Origin: Blattamonas nauphoetae
Taxonomy: Eukaryota > Preaxostyla > Oxymonadida
NCBI GenBank assembly: GCA_033064195.1
Contig: JARBJD010000268.1
Coordinates: 40,118-104,117, forward strand
DNA length: 64,000 nt
Direction of reading: 5' to 3'
Every line of letters begins with the position of its first letter. The stretch's first letter is position 1. Positions 21,526-33,938 of the stretch are shown here, piece after piece. The translations under genes were made by a program, and so were the position numbers. The notes beneath the pieces were generated by a model. The model saw only the letters and a list, made by a program, of their open reading frames with translations. It searched no databases and was not told where the DNA came from.

Positions 21526-22204
21526 CTGGTCACCTCACAAACGTCAATCATCATTCGCTCCACTCCACACCACTTCTTTTTTTGCTTCATCATCTCACCA
21601 GAACACAAATCTCCTGATTTCGAATGTACAAGCAGCACCTCACCCCCAAACACGTCACTGGGTAGTTCCTAGTTCTTTGTTCGCACACTGACACATCACT
21701 GACATCACTGTGTGCTTAGATTTATCTCTTGAGTCTTTCCTGATTCTCCCCATAGACAACCTTACTTCACTTTTTTTCTTATTTGTCATTCTTCGTTGCA
21801 CAGAACATCACCGTCCTGATGATGGTCGAATTGGAGGCTGGCTGCCCACTTCCATTCGACCGCACATGTCGGAAAGGTCGAGCTCTGTACATCCCTAGAT
21901 TCTTTCGTATCTGTCAGACGCTTTTCTATCACTTCCGTATGCTTCTAAACAGTTTTGAATGAACAGTATTTGGTGGTTGTGACCAAACAATCGAGCGTAA
22001 CCTCTTCACTGTGATAAGAGATGTTTTCAAAAAGTTCTGCTCAGATCAATCAGACAAAACAGAAATGTGGAGAAAAAGACAGAAAAAGGTGAGTTTTGAC
22101 ATTGCCTGAGCTTGCGGAATATTGTTCAATGTGTCAGAACACTTCACGACATATTTCCAATATCCGCTGAAGAGTACAAAGCGAGAAAACTCACAAAATG
22201 AACG
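21526..22204. other. Intergenic, no gene seen
   Basis: This is the 3' region between the convergent receptor gene (ends 21525) and the helical-repeat gene (ends 22205). Part of it, 22080-22200 (TTTTGACATTGCCTGAGCTTG...), resembles 9060-9200 downstream of the paralogous family C gene, so the 3' flank was duplicated with the gene. Confidence 0.6.
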
Positions 22205-22954
22205 TTAAGTGAAGGAATCCGGGTATGAAGGATCAAACCAATAATCATCCCACCAGTCATCATCCGATGGTGAATCTGGTTCTGTCCATTGGAACACAGG
22301 AGTGGGAGATGGTTTGGTAAATCCGGGAATGGTGGAAGGCTCGAAGATGAATGATGCGACAGTGCAGTTCATTCCATTTCTCATCCCCAGTTGGGAGAGA
22401 GGTTCTCGGAGGATCACGTTCAGCATGTCTTCCGACCCTTCCTCGCGAAGCACCACTCGCCATCTCTCTTCGCTGTCGGCCTCGTTTGGGAGAGCTCGCA
22501 GCAAAAGAGCTCTGAACAATCGACAGGTTTCCTCTGCATACACAGGCAGCGAGTCATAGAACGTGGGTGAATAACATCCGCACGAAACCCGAAATCGGCA
22601 CGTTACCCGAAATCGAGTCTCGTGGCCGAATTCACCCATATCCATTACTTTGAACATTTCACCCTATTCTTCGACATTGATGATTCTTCAGAAAACCTAG
22701 AAGTGTAGCAGGGTCATTTAATTCAGAAAAGAGTTGAAATTTAGCTATAATTGTGAAATCAGACAAGAAAAATCATTCTCAATCATCTCTAAGAACTCTC
22801 ACATTCCCCACTCGGTACTCATGTCTCAAGCGGTCTAACTGGGTTAATTCATCTGTTTTTTGTGATTGAATAGGATCTGATCCTGCTGTTTGTCGTTTTG
22901 TTTTCTGTGGTCGAAATTGTGACGTGACGAAAGATCGAGGACGAAAATATTGGT

Positions 22955-24367
22955 CTATAGTTGGAGAATTGGCTGCCTTTGGAAGTGATTGTTGAGTTGT
23001 GTATATTCGCCCAATTGAGGATGGTTGCGATGGTGCCGCAGGTGATTCGGGAGGGAGAGCCGGTCTTGTTTTTCCTTGATCAGGATCGAGAGATCAGAGA
23101 TCTTTGATTTCCTAGTTTTCGACAGAGCGTGCAAAAGTGTTGATAAACATAGTGGATGCACACCCGCTGCACGAAACGATGCTAATATCGTTGGCGGATG
23201 AAAAGCGTTTGAGATGGCGATCGGGAGGACCCGTGCTAATTCTGTGCGATAAGCTAGGATTGATTGAGAAGAAGGAGGGCAGAATTCTGCTCTGAGCGAG
23301 TTTTTCAGTCTTGCGAAGACCCACCTATCGAGAGGTTGGGTCAGATGGGTGGTGTGAGGTGGAAGACCCATCACCATGATTCGGCATTCATCTGCAATTT
23401 GAAGAACGTCAGGATTGTTATGAGAGGCATGGCCGTCTAGGAGGAGAAGTGCTATTTCATTTTTAGTGTTTTTCGTTCTTTTGGAGGCGATCGCTGGAAA
23501 AACAATGTTTTTCATGTATCCTTCGAAGATGGACCCGTTTGACCATCCGACGCCCTGATATGCACAATCAATGTTGAATGTTTTTAAATTTGAAAACTCG
23601 GCCACAGGACTTTTCGTTGGCCAGAGGAGTTGCGGTGTGATGGACGATCCATCAGCGCACACGGTCACGAGAAGGGATGCGTTTGCAACGCGGGCAACAT
23701 CGGAAATCATTGGTGGCGGCTCAGTTTTCGGATGCACTCGAATCGTTTTGTCATCCACGTTGATTCTTAGTGACGTTTCGTCAAAGTTGAACAAAAATTC
23801 AGGTTTGATTTGATACTTCGTCACCGTTTCAGTCAGAAGTTCCATCCAGGCACACATGTTACTCTCGGTACTGGCGTCGATTCTGGCCTTTTCAAGTATG
23901 GTTGGTGTTGATCCATGGAAACAGGAGGACTTTGTCAACCATCTGTCGAGCCATTGTCTGTTGAGGGGATTCGTTTGCTGTTCTTCTGGTTCGATCTCTT
24001 CGTAGTATTTATTAGCCTGAACCATAGAAATGAAAATCAGACATACAATCCCAAGGACTACTGGCTTTCTGTCGTCGCCACCATGAGCGAGATGGTGAGT
24101 AATCCGATTCTCTAATTCCCGCGATTGGTGACGATTCAGCTTTGGTGGATGTCCATTAATGCCCACATCACGTCCTTTATCCAATGAAGATTTTCCACGG
24201 GAAATGGCAGCTTCACTGATTCCAATTTCTTGAGCGAGGGTTTTTTGGACGACATGTTCTGTTGATACGATATACACTGCTTTTTCTGCTGGATTATGGA
24301 GGGCTCTAACGTCTGCTGTGGCCAATATGCGATGAATGTTGGATGGACTGAGAAAAGGGTCCGACAT
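22955..24367 (-). CDS. Pogo/Tigger-like DDE_1 transposase
   Basis: 470 codons from MSDPFLSPSNIHRILATADV; the frame is open further upstream but that part only translates the TIR. An N-terminal helix-turn-helix (QKTLAQEIGISEAAISRGKSSL, ~40-65) and a CENP-B-like segment (WLDRWLTKSSCF) are followed by the DDE_1 catalytic core: NFDETSL (first Asp), LLLDGHASHNN (second Asp) and LPPHTTHLTQPLDRWVFARLK (third Asp). This cut-and-paste transposase would bind the TIRs and move into TA sites. A 30-nt intron is predicted at 24046-24017. The frame is intact, so the element may be active or recently so. Confidence 0.85.
   Translation of the reverse strand: MSDPFLSPSNIHRILATADVRALHNPAEKAVYIVSTEHVVQKTLAQEIGISEAAISRGKSSLDKGRDVGINGHPPKLNRHQSRELENRITHHLAHGGDDRKPVVLGIVCLIFISMVQANKYYEEIEPEEQQTNPLNRQWLDRWLTKSSCFHGSTPTILEKARIDASTESNMCAWMELLTETVTKYQIKPEFLFNFDETSLRINVDDKTIRVHPKTEPPPMISDVARVANASLLVTVCADGSSITPQLLWPTKSPVAEFSNLKTFNIDCAYQGVGWSNGSIFEGYMKNIVFPAIASKRTKNTKNEIALLLLDGHASHNNPDVLQIADECRIMVMGLPPHTTHLTQPLDRWVFARLKNSLRAEFCPPSSQSILAYRTELARVLPIAISNAFHPPTILASFRAAGVHPLCLSTLLHALSKTRKSKISDLSILIKEKQDRLSLPNHLRHHRNHPQLGEYTQLNNHFQRQPILQL
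24017..24046 (-). other. Predicted 30-nt intron inside the transposase gene
   Basis: On the minus strand GTATGTCTGATTTTC...ATGGTTCAG has an ideal 5' site (GTATGT) and a 3' TTCAG. It is 3n long and stop-free; unspliced it adds hydrophobic VCLIFISMVQ into an otherwise polar stretch (VVLGI|ANKYYEEIE). Confidence 0.65.
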
Positions 24368-26696
24368 CTGAACCACAACTTTTTCAAAATGAAACAACTT
24401 CATATCGAACTTGATTTTAGAATTCAAAGCAAACGACACCATTCGGAAAAGGAAATGCTTAACATCTGAACAAAAACGAAAATGATATTTGACCTGTAGG
24501 GAGCAAAATATTAAGTTTGGACAATCGAATCTCCATTGAAAGAACACTGGCAATTTCGGGTTCCGTGCGAATTTCGGGTTTCGTGCGGATGTTAGCAATG
24601 TGTGTGTGGGTGAAAGCGAGTGATGACGATGACGTCCTCGAGCGAGTAGATGAGTTGACTAGTGCCAGACGGAATACGAGGGAAAGACCGAAGGACTCCA
24701 CAAACAGCAGAAGGATCGAAATCATTCGTCCTTTCAATCTTCCCTAGAAGAAGCAGGAGGAGTTGTCGTCGCGTTTTATCTGTCGCTGTCGTGTTGTTCT
24801 CTTGGAGAAGAGCAGTTTTGGGGACTCCAACACACTTTACTTCGAAGTCCACAAAGAATTCCAGAAGAGGGATGGGACGAGAGATGACACAATTCGCACC
24901 AGCTGAGGAGTGTTCTGTGGAAGAAGGGGGGAAGATGGCGTGGTGTGTGATGTCGTATCCATCCAGTCCTTGTGTCACCTTGTCCACTCGGAGGAAGAAC
25001 TCCTTCATTCGAACATACAATTCTGGGAGTTGGACAGAGTCAAGATCATAAGACTGACAGTATCCGATTGGGATTGGTTGGTGTTGACTCGTCGGGCGAG
25101 ACATCAAGTGGAGGAAGGACGAGACGAGGTGGACGAGAGGGAAGCAATCAACTGTTCGGAGCAGCGGGGTCAGTTCCGAGCAGACACGCACCAGAGCAAG
25201 CAGCAATTCGTCTTTCTTGGGTTCCGCTTGTCTGCCTTCCCTCAAGAGTGTGTTCCCTCTCTCCTTCAATCGCTGGAAGATGAGTGGATACAGCACGTGC
25301 AGTCTCTCCAATCCCGACGGCGAGCCAGCAAGCCAAGACATCACCATTCGCATTACTCGCCACACATCCACAAGCTCGTTCACACACGCATCTGCACCAG
25401 CAGATGCACCAGCTTCCCCTTTCCTGTCGACATGTGGTGATAGTGTCGTTCCATCTGTGGTTGTCTTTTCGGTTTCTTGTGTGTCCGTGTGGAGAGGATG
25501 CCGCTGCTCGATCTCCAACAGCTTCTCCACAATCTTATGTGTCTCATTTGCTTCGAATCTGAAATAATCTGTGCGATCAGCATTATGTCCAAGCAAGGAG
25601 AGGAGGAAGGACATGGAAAGCTCGTCCAGATCTTGAAGAAGGAGCTGGGCGATACCTGGTACGAGCTGAGGATGGACGGGATACGTTGGTTTCATCTTTT
25701 GGTCGGTGTTGATGATCGTCAGAAGAGATAGAGCGATCGTTGAGGATCGTTCTGATCGAGACAAACAAACAACGAGAGGCTCCCACAGTAAGTATTGTGA
25801 AATCATGTGGGTCAGGAATGTCAACAGCGTGACGAGTAGCGGGTCATCCAAGCGTATATCTGGAGAGATGACCGAAAAAAGGCAGTTCATGAAGGGCTCT
25901 TGGATTTCGAAGGTAACAGTACTCTTAGCGATGAATTCTAGAGACATTGTTAAAATATGGACATGGTGGGACGGTGGGGCAGCTGTGAGTGCCGTCACGA
26001 GGAGCGTGAGTGGAAGGCAGTTTCCAACGCTGATGAAGATCTCATCTGAAGTTAAGAAGGACGAAGCGAGTCGAAGCAGAAGCTTGACTGTTCGGACACA
26101 AGGTGATGAGACATCTGCATCTGCAAAAAGAGCTGAAAGGTGTCCGAGCAGAGTTGAGGCTGACGTGTGTTTTAATTGGGGTGATCCCGAGGAGAATCGT
26201 CCGGGCAAGTCTATGTCGGCCAGCAGAGCGACAGCATCAACATTGCATAAGGTTGGGATGCATTCGCTTGTCGGCACAGAGGTCATTGAATGGAGGATGG
26301 AGGCAGCTTTGTCTCGGATGGCTGTGTCCGACGATGTGATGAATAAGAGCATGAATGGCAAAACTGGATCAATCATGTTCAAGGGATACTGGTCAGTCCG
26401 CACAGAAGGAAGTCTTCCCATCTCGATGAGAACGAAATCGAGGAGATGGATGGTCGCTCGTTTGAGTACATCGTTTCTCCGAGTATCAGAGGAATTATCC
26501 AATGTGGGAGGACAAAAAATTGAACTGATTTGCTTCAATGTTTCTTTGATGGTCAGTCCGATTTCATATCTGACAGTCGAGTTGTCATTGAAGGAGAACT
26601 TCTCCACGAGTGTCACCAGCATGAACCACATTTTATCTGTTTCCAACATATAAAATAGATGAAATAAGCCTTTTGTCTTGTTCGAATCTTCTGGTA

Positions 26697-26721
26697 CTCT
26701 CAAAAACAATGATTAACACAC
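26697..26721 (-). other. Spliceosomal intron, 25 nt
   Basis: On the minus strand GTGTGTTAATCATTG...TTTTGAGAG joins ...EIIDVLK to VPEDSNKTKGLF, matching the paralogue's IIDILQ-NRSSQTEGLF. At 25 nt it is the shortest intron supported here by a forced frame change. Confidence 0.65.
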
Positions 26722-26863
26722 CTTTCAGGACGTCGATGATTTCGTCAGCTAAATCAGCTCGCTCAGCATTTTGTAATTTCTCAAAAGCACTCAGAAATTG
26801 ATATAAGGGATTTCGAGTTTTCTGAAAACGACGGGTGGCCTTTTCAGGATACAGGTATGTCAT

Positions 26864-27566
26864 TATTGAGGATCAGAATTATGGAGCGAACAGGTTAAGG
26901 GTAGGATCGATCCTCAAACAGTGAATTGTCGAAAAAAAGCATCATCTCTCAACTTAATCATACTGTTGAACTATTTTAATGATTGAATCAGAGCCTTTTC
27001 GTTGGAATAGACGTGGTATGGTCGAATTCATCAATATTCTAAATTATCTTTCGTATTTTGGGCACAAAAACAGGCAGAAGAAAGACTAACAGAACGATTG
27101 AAAAACGGGAAAGGTCTTTCGTGAGAGATGGAGAGGTGAGTGACGTGGCAGAGTTGACGAAAGTCAACCCCGTTCAACAAAACAAGTCGAACCATCCAAA
27201 GCCAGCAACCAGGATGAAGAGCAACGCGAAACGAAAGAGAGGAATCATTTCACTCATCGCGAAGAGGGAGAAACAATCCCAAAGAGACTTGACAAAGAAC
27301 GGCGTCCATCGGAGAAACACAAGAATGACAATCGACGTCGTTCGGACGATAGAACGACAGTGAAAAGAGAGTGTCACTGATAAGAAGAGAGGTACAGGTG
27401 TGTGAATATCAATGGGACGGACGAGTGAGGAATGTTCATGAAAATGTGTCGGGGTGCGGTTGGAACACACGAATGAAGGTCAACTTAAGAATGAGATTGA
27501 AATGAAGAGGTTTTCTGATGAAGAGGAGCAGGGTCTGCCTCGTTGTGAACTCTGTGCATTTAAGTT
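26864..27566. other. Intergenic; 3' flank shared with 40200-40743
   Basis: No gene is supported. The segment near 27180-27230 (GAACCATCCAAAGCC, then ACCAGGATGAAGA) is nearly repeated at 40300-40340, downstream of the other receptor gene. It is a duplicated 3' flank. Confidence 0.5.
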
Positions 27567-27970
27567 TCATCCTTTCGTCGACATCACGTTCCCATCTTTC
27601 TCGTTCGATTGGTCAGGAACGCTCTCCAGTTCGTTCAGCAGAGACAACACTGTTTTCAGTGATGGTCGTTGAGCTGGGTCCAGGGAGAGATATGGAACGA
27701 TGATCGCCTGCATCTCATCACTCACTTTCTCCATTTTTGGCTGCTCGCCAGATGCCAGTCGACGCTGAGCTGCCGCTCCATCCACTTCCCCGAAGGGCAC
27801 ACAACCAGTCTCAATTTCCCACAAGACAAGGCCGAGACTAAAAACTGCCCCGTGGTCAGCATTCTCTTTCGCCTGCATCCAGCTCTCCTTTAACACTTCT
27901 GGCGCTATCCATCGCTGTCCGTCTTCCGACATCTTCTTTCCTCCTTCCCCAATTCAAGTCTCACCAATAG

Positions 27971-30900
27971 GACCGCCCTTCCAGTAGGTCCATTACGAAA
28001 CCTGGGGCTCCTCTCATGACGAGATATGGTGTGATCAATTATAAGAATAAGTTATTAATGGGTAGGCCTGGTCAATTTCTTCATTCAAATACATTTATGC
28101 CACCTCCTCATCGTTACTCATGGAAATATCTCTTTCCAATATCGATCCTTAACAAGTTGATGCTCCTTTGATGGTCAATCATATTATTGAGACCTCACTT
28201 CTGTCAACAATTAGTTGCCTTCTCTGGCAGTACAACCCACAAACCCACTCTCCCATGACACGCTAGTTAACAATAGTAGCTCACGGATCTCGTATCCAGA
28301 CATTTTGTCAACGAATGGCTCACTCGACACCTAGTTGGAGCAGATTGATCCTCGAATCATTCACCAACTCCAGATGTAGTTATTAGCTCAGTGTCTTTTC
28401 GATTTGGTGATTACCGTCGAATTAGTGTTCATCACGAGTGCGAAGGTTAGTTGTACAAGATATCGCACACTTCACCAACCGGACTCAGAGTCCAGAACAC
28501 AGACAGAATAGGAGGCAACCCTACGATGAGGAGGCAGGAATACGCATCAAAGATATGAAAGGACGACAAACCGGCGAATGTTATCAGATTGGATCCCTCC
28601 AGTCGGAAGAACCCTCGACAATTTCAATTATCTTCACCTGAAGACAGCCGGACTTTCATCCAAGTTGTCCGTACAGACAGGGTAAGAAGATTACGAGGGT
28701 GAACTCAGCATATCGATCATGTGAGGTGTGGGACTCATGTGTCCCTCTCACCAGCGACTTCGATCGACACAATGACGTGGTAAAGTCCAGTACCATCATG
28801 CAATGAACAAACTCAAAAGGAGTGGAGGACAGAATCAGCAATGACAACGCACGATAAGCGAAGCCGAGATCCACAAAATCAAGGTCCCATCGATACTGGG
28901 AGAGTGGTATTTAAACAAAGGCAAACCGTAAATAACCCTCTAAGCCGAGCCACAAGCGTCTATTTACTGTTGCCACTTCATCGTGAGTGCACTGTCGACG
29001 CAACAGGGATCCTCTATCCCGACTCCCTCTAGATATCCGACAACTTCAAAAATTCCAAAATATTGGACACAAATCGGCTTCTATCCATCGACATCTTGAA
29101 TTATTCCCTCTTCCTTGAGTTCTCTCATGTTTTGAACACAACAGCGCCTCTCGTTTCTACAACTCTTAAAATTCCAACAATTGCAACATACATCTCTTTC
29201 GCTGACCAATTATAGCATCTATGCCTCAACCAGTATAGGGGAACGATCTTATTGACGAGTATTGTTACTCTGAGGCGGACTACAACCAGTTGTAGCCACA
29301 TCTTCCATCACGGACTATCAAGATCACTGGGGTCAGCATTCTGCCTGAATAAACATCAAAACACCATCTCCGAGTTTCTTATCGAGAATTGTTCGAAACT
29401 GGAGGTTTGTATGCCGGCACAAAACAGCTCTCGGTGCAAGCTTATCATCGACACTGATATGTCAGTCAGACCCCCAACAACTTCAACTCGCATTGCTATT
29501 TCGAAAACGAATGTAATTACGTTCCTTTATGCGTTTGTCTTCAAAGACACTGTCAGTTTCCCCGCACCACGAAACAGCTCCGTCGAGAAAGGTGACGACC
29601 CTTGCGATTTCACCACCATTCATTCATCTCCGACGGGCATTGACGATCATCAAACTCTGTGTCGCTTCCTTCTCTCTCCCTGAGGACACAACGACCACAA
29701 AATTGTCTGTTGCGAACTCACGAGCTCTCAGAGATTCGGCTGTATGTCTCGACAACAGTCTGAAATTCACCATCTCCAAGTTTGGTGTTGACAGATGTTG
29801 CTAATCGGAGACAACTCTGTCGAACAAGAAGGCAAATTTCGGAACCCAACATCGAATTAGTTCTCTCACATCCCGAGGAAGCTCGGTTGAGAAATGAGAT
29901 AACTTCCGTGCGATTTGGTCATCCCATTGGCTCCGTCTCCAATCCTTGCTTCGATGCTCCCCGACCATCCTTTTTTTCTTACAGCCTGAACGACAAACTC
30001 TGATGTGAACACACCAACCACCGATAGCCTCGCTGTCTTCATTGCTGATGTATCCAGATAAACTAAGTTCACCATCGTATCTTCCTCCCTGACTGTCGAC
30101 GCCACAGATCCAGTACTTGTCAAATGGACCGTGACAGAAACGAGATAGAGAACTGAATTGGTTCTTCACCTGGACAACTCGTTGTTGAAGAAAGGTCCGT
30201 CCGCAGCACCAGCTCTGCCACGTTCAGTGTGAGTTGCATCCGCTGGGCAGAATTGGTCAGCGATGACATTGTCACCTGTTCAGAACGTTGTTGTAGAAAC
30301 GCTGGGAACATCGCTCAGCGAGAGAATTATCGGTCAGCGTCGATGAATGGATGGAGAATGTTGCAATCCATCCCAACCACAAAGATCTCCTCGGTTCGAC
30401 CATTGTCGAGCTTGATATGTCCGTGCAAGGCTCAGAACTGCAACGATGGCTCAAACAAGTTGACCATCGAAAGGAGACAAGGTTACGACCGAGACACTCC
30501 ATTGTGAATGATAGTTACAGTGTCATTGTGAGTCAGCTTTGTTGTTCCTGATATAGTTCGACGGAACGGACTTTCAACACCGAATTATTTGATGAGTGTG
30601 ACATTGATCGAACAGTTTCCTGAGGGAAACTCCACAGCGAGCATCTCAACAACTCCAGTCTCCACTGCTCGTCTGATTGGTATTGGCGCAGTATTGCGCA
30701 CTGATTGACAGGAAGACAGGACTCTTCCATTCATATCTTCTGGATAGTTTCCATCACAGATGTTGGGAAGACGTCGATTGTGTTCACAATCGTTCAACAC
30801 TAACGAATTCTCATCCGAACACTTTTCACCACCGACAGCCTTGACTCGCGAACTTCATTCAGGTTTCCTGTTTCTCCGCAGACATTGTCTCTCCATTTGT

Positions 30901-32367
30901 TCGAATCCAACGAAACTGTGTTGTACTCACACTTTCTGGTCGTGCGCTTCCCCCACACGACCACATCCTCAGCCCTGAGAACCCACCAGACCTGAAGGAC
31001 TCTTCCAGAGTGTGGCCAGACGATCATCGCGACAGGATTCGAGGGTAGGAATGAAAATGGAGAAGATGTGCATGTAAATGGAGCCCTTACGATCTTTTTG
31101 ACAACAAAGCTAGCTGTCATCATCAACAGCTCTCTGAATCCCGTTGTCACCAGGAAGGGAGAGATACCGTTCAACTAAACTGGATCTTCAACGGTATTGA
31201 CAACAGAATCGGGTCAATTGCTATGACTCGTGATTCAGCAACAAATGTTATTCAAATGGAATATGGGACACTCACGCGATCAAATGATCATTGTGCACTC
31301 TACGAGCAAAGGGCAGTCTTTCACTCGAGGGAGATCTGGGTATTCACAAAGCTGTTTCTCATCTGATTATGATTCAGAGACCGAATGACTTCGAGAGCGA
31401 AGAACTCATAATAGAGTTGACCAACACGACTGCAGGTACTGGAGGCGAGGTACTCTCCGAAGTTGCCCGATCGATGGTGGTGAAGGGGGAAGCAGTCTAT
31501 TCCGGGCACAACCTTCTTCTATCCAGAAGACATTGCCACATTGAGTTCGTCACACTCACACGAAGGGTCATCCTTTGCACTCTCTGTCACCTCGCCGCAA
31601 GCATTATTCACAACTGTCCCGTCTTTCAGGCAGACCGGAACGTTTAGTGTGGAGTCGGAGTATCGTGTCTGAAGGAGCCGGCATCTTCAGTTCGGACACC
31701 GATCTTGTCTTCGAAGGGTCGAAGCAATCGGATGTTCATAATGACAAGTGGGGGAGAGACAAGAAGACATGAGTGAGTGAGCACTTCGGCTGGTCACCGA
31801 ATGGTCTTGCGCTCCAAACTCACTCCACCTTGTTCTATTATGTTTGGTGGCAGCAGCTTGTCGCTGGTCACGGCCTGCCTTCACCATCACCTCTATCAGT
31901 TGAGACTTCAGGCTTGTTTTCTTCCTTATTCATCCCTTTTTTGGTCCTTTCAAGTCTCGTCATGAGAGGAGCCCCAGGTTTCGTAATGGACCTACTGGAA
32001 GGGCGGTCCTTTTACAGAAACCAGGGCTCCTCTCATCTAATAGTCTGCCACACCCACAGGTTTTCTTCTCCAATGGGAATTGGAGTTTCTTTTACCTTTT
32101 TTGCTCCTTCTCCCGGTCTTTGACCAGAACCAGGTGCTCACCGAGAGGTGGCAACTGGGAATATTATGGGAGAGCCTCTTGAACTCAAAGAGAGAACTCG
32201 TACAAGTTCCTACACTTCTCTCTTTACTCTTGATTTGTTTCTCGGTTCACGACCGAGAAAGATTTCATTTGAATGTTCATTATTTACAGGCCTACCCATT
32301 AATAACTTATTCTTATAATTGATCACACCATATCTCGTCATGAGAGGAGCCCTGGTTTCTGTAAAAG
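27971..32367. mobile_element. Composite inverted-repeat insertion, 4397 bp
   Basis: It interrupts the receptor gene between ...CACCAATAG (27970) and CAACACTCTG (32368); the undisturbed sequence is seen at 37194-37213. Two element units abut at 32008/32009. The first, 27971-32008, has 54-bp perfect TIRs starting GACCGCCCTTCCAG. The second, 32009-32367 (359 bp), has TIRs of at least 28 bp starting CTTTTACAGAAACC. Both share the inner motif GGGCTCCTCTCATGACGAGA and are one family. The left end 28025-28070 also carries an inverted copy of 32290-32339, so ends have been exchanged. No obvious target duplication and no long ORF in 28070-31950. Confidence 0.75.
28071..31954. other. Interior of the composite insertion: no intact gene
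   Basis: Only short ORFs on both strands. Some (29252-29683 plus, 29801-30311 minus) have Ser/Thr-rich strands like decayed surface-protein gene, but no family motif survives. It may be captured and degenerated host sequence. Confidence 0.4.
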
Positions 32368-32593
32368 CAACACTCTGCTTCTCTCGCATCTTCAGACACA
32401 CTCGATCGTTCTTGTCAAACAGAACCCAGTGCGGTGATAGTCTAGTCACAACTTCCGAAATCACTCCCATCTCCACAAGACCAGCAAGTCCTTTCGCAAT
32501 CGCCTGACTCACTTTTCGTTTCTCCACAAATCGAGTCGATTGGGGATTGTGCAGAGCATTGAACAGCGTGTCTGTCTCCACTGCCACTGAACG

Positions 32594-33938
32594 GGTAGGT
32601 CTAGACTCAGATCCGAAAAAGTCTAGGCGCAGATCTGCAGATCGGTCTAGGCGCAGATCTCGAAGTCTACACGCAGATCTCTCTTTCTTCGTGTTATTTT
32701 CGACTTTGAATCACATTTTAATCTTCTCAAACCTAAATATAGACATCGTATCCTGTTTTTGGGCTTTTCACTTCACTTAACAGCATTATTGCATCAGTTG
32801 ATTCAAATCTCGATCAGAACCTGGGTTGATCAAGTCTCATCGCCTGCACAACGAATAACTGCACCTGGCTGGATGCTCCCCAGCAAGTGTTTGTTCTCCC
32901 ATTCCTTTTCCATACTCCTTTTCATCATCATCGTTTCCACTACTGAATTCCACCAGCAACCAGCGTTTGCCAATACCCCTGTAAAATTCTGGATTCAATT
33001 TCACCAGATATCCTCTCTCCTCATGTCTCCAAGTTCACTCTCACTGATCTCCTCATCCATCCTCCAGGATCTCCAATCAGAATCGACGGTTCACTCACCA
33101 ATCGTATGCCCTTCTCTTCTTCGAATATCTCTCTTGACTTCATCATCAGCATCTCATCATTATTCTGGTCATTACCTTCCCATCTTTCTTAATCCTGATG
33201 ACACTCTCGTTTCCTCCACACCTCAATCGATTTTGATCTGGAACCAGTCTCCTCCGCACATGGCTGAACATTACACCCCGCTTGAAAGAAGAACAATGAA
33301 ACCAGGATGACAGGAAATGATGACGCAGGAAGAAATGTGCGAGAAGGAGCGAGAAAGGGGCATCTAAAAGATGCAAATTCGGAGGAGAGTGAACGAGGAC
33401 TGAGAAAGACTGTTGAAGAACAAAGGCTGAAAGATGAAACCAAAAACCAAAGATAAACATAATTACAAGGCTGTGGACAACATAATGAGGTCAGACCAGG
33501 AAAGAAGCTGAAGGCGTGAGGAGTAACCAACTATGGCCCAAACGCGTTGTCCTCCCTGCCCAGTGCAAAGAGACATTGCAGATATGAGAAAAGCCGGAAA
33601 AACACGAAGAATATACAAGAGGGAGTGCAAAGGATGAGGAGACGAGGCGGAGACACAGACATCGTTAAGGACACGCTTGTTTGAACAAATGCGGTCTTCA
33701 TGACATGCACCTTTGGCTTTGCGAGTGGTGGTTCCAAGGAAAAGACCATACACCCCTCGCTGTTGAAGATGGATGGTGGTACACAGTCAATCACCCTTCT
33801 GAACATGACCAGCAGATCTACATCGATTTTGAAGCTGTCGACAGCTGATTCTGGACGAATAGTGTCCGAAAACGCAAACTCTCTTCCAGGCATCTATCGC
33901 CCTCGTCCAATCGTTCCTGGTCTCAATTGCCAAGCGAG
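32594..33938. other. TIR and leader region of the cargo element
   Basis: After the TIR, ORFs at 32873-33310 (starting MLPSKCLFSHSFSILLF, a possible signal peptide but then only Ser-rich) and 33700-33942 are weak. None was accepted as a gene. Confidence 0.35.

Larger units (their letters stand above)
22574..24592 (-). mobile_element. Pogo/Tigger-type (Tc1/mariner superfamily) DNA transposon, 2019 bp
   Basis: The element is bounded by TA dinucleotides (22572-22573, 24593-24594), the Tc1/mariner/pogo target site. The TIRs start ACATCCGCACGAAACCCGAA and stay similar for about 42 bp. Each TIR holds two copies of a GCACG..ACCCGAAAT motif, a likely pair of transposase-binding sites. It carries one transposase gene on the minus strand and interrupts the helical-repeat gene. 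Confidence 0.9.
22205..26863 (-). pseudogene. Large helical-repeat protein, family C, split by pogo-type transposon
   Basis: Exon 1 26863-26722 (MTYLYPEKATRRFQKTRNPLYQ), a 25-nt intron, then 26696-24593; the rest lies beyond the transposon at 22571-22205. Omitting the element and one TA gives 871 codons in a single frame. The junction reads ..HTHC|YSPTFYDSLPV and continues ALPNEADSEERWRVVLREEG, as in the paralogue at 9224-11779. The protein is helical and Leu-rich, with a Thr-rich linker (TQETEKTTTDGTT) and an acidic aromatic tail (DDDWWDDYWFDPSYPDSFT). As it stands the ORF from 26696 reads into the transposon TIR and stops after ...FHPHTHC. The perfect frame after removal implies a recent insertion. 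Confidence 0.8.

Noticed and set aside
24368-24598. N-terminal extension of the transposase from 24598
   Set aside because: It encodes the terminal inverted repeat (ARNPKFARNPK); the ATG at 24367 is the likely start.
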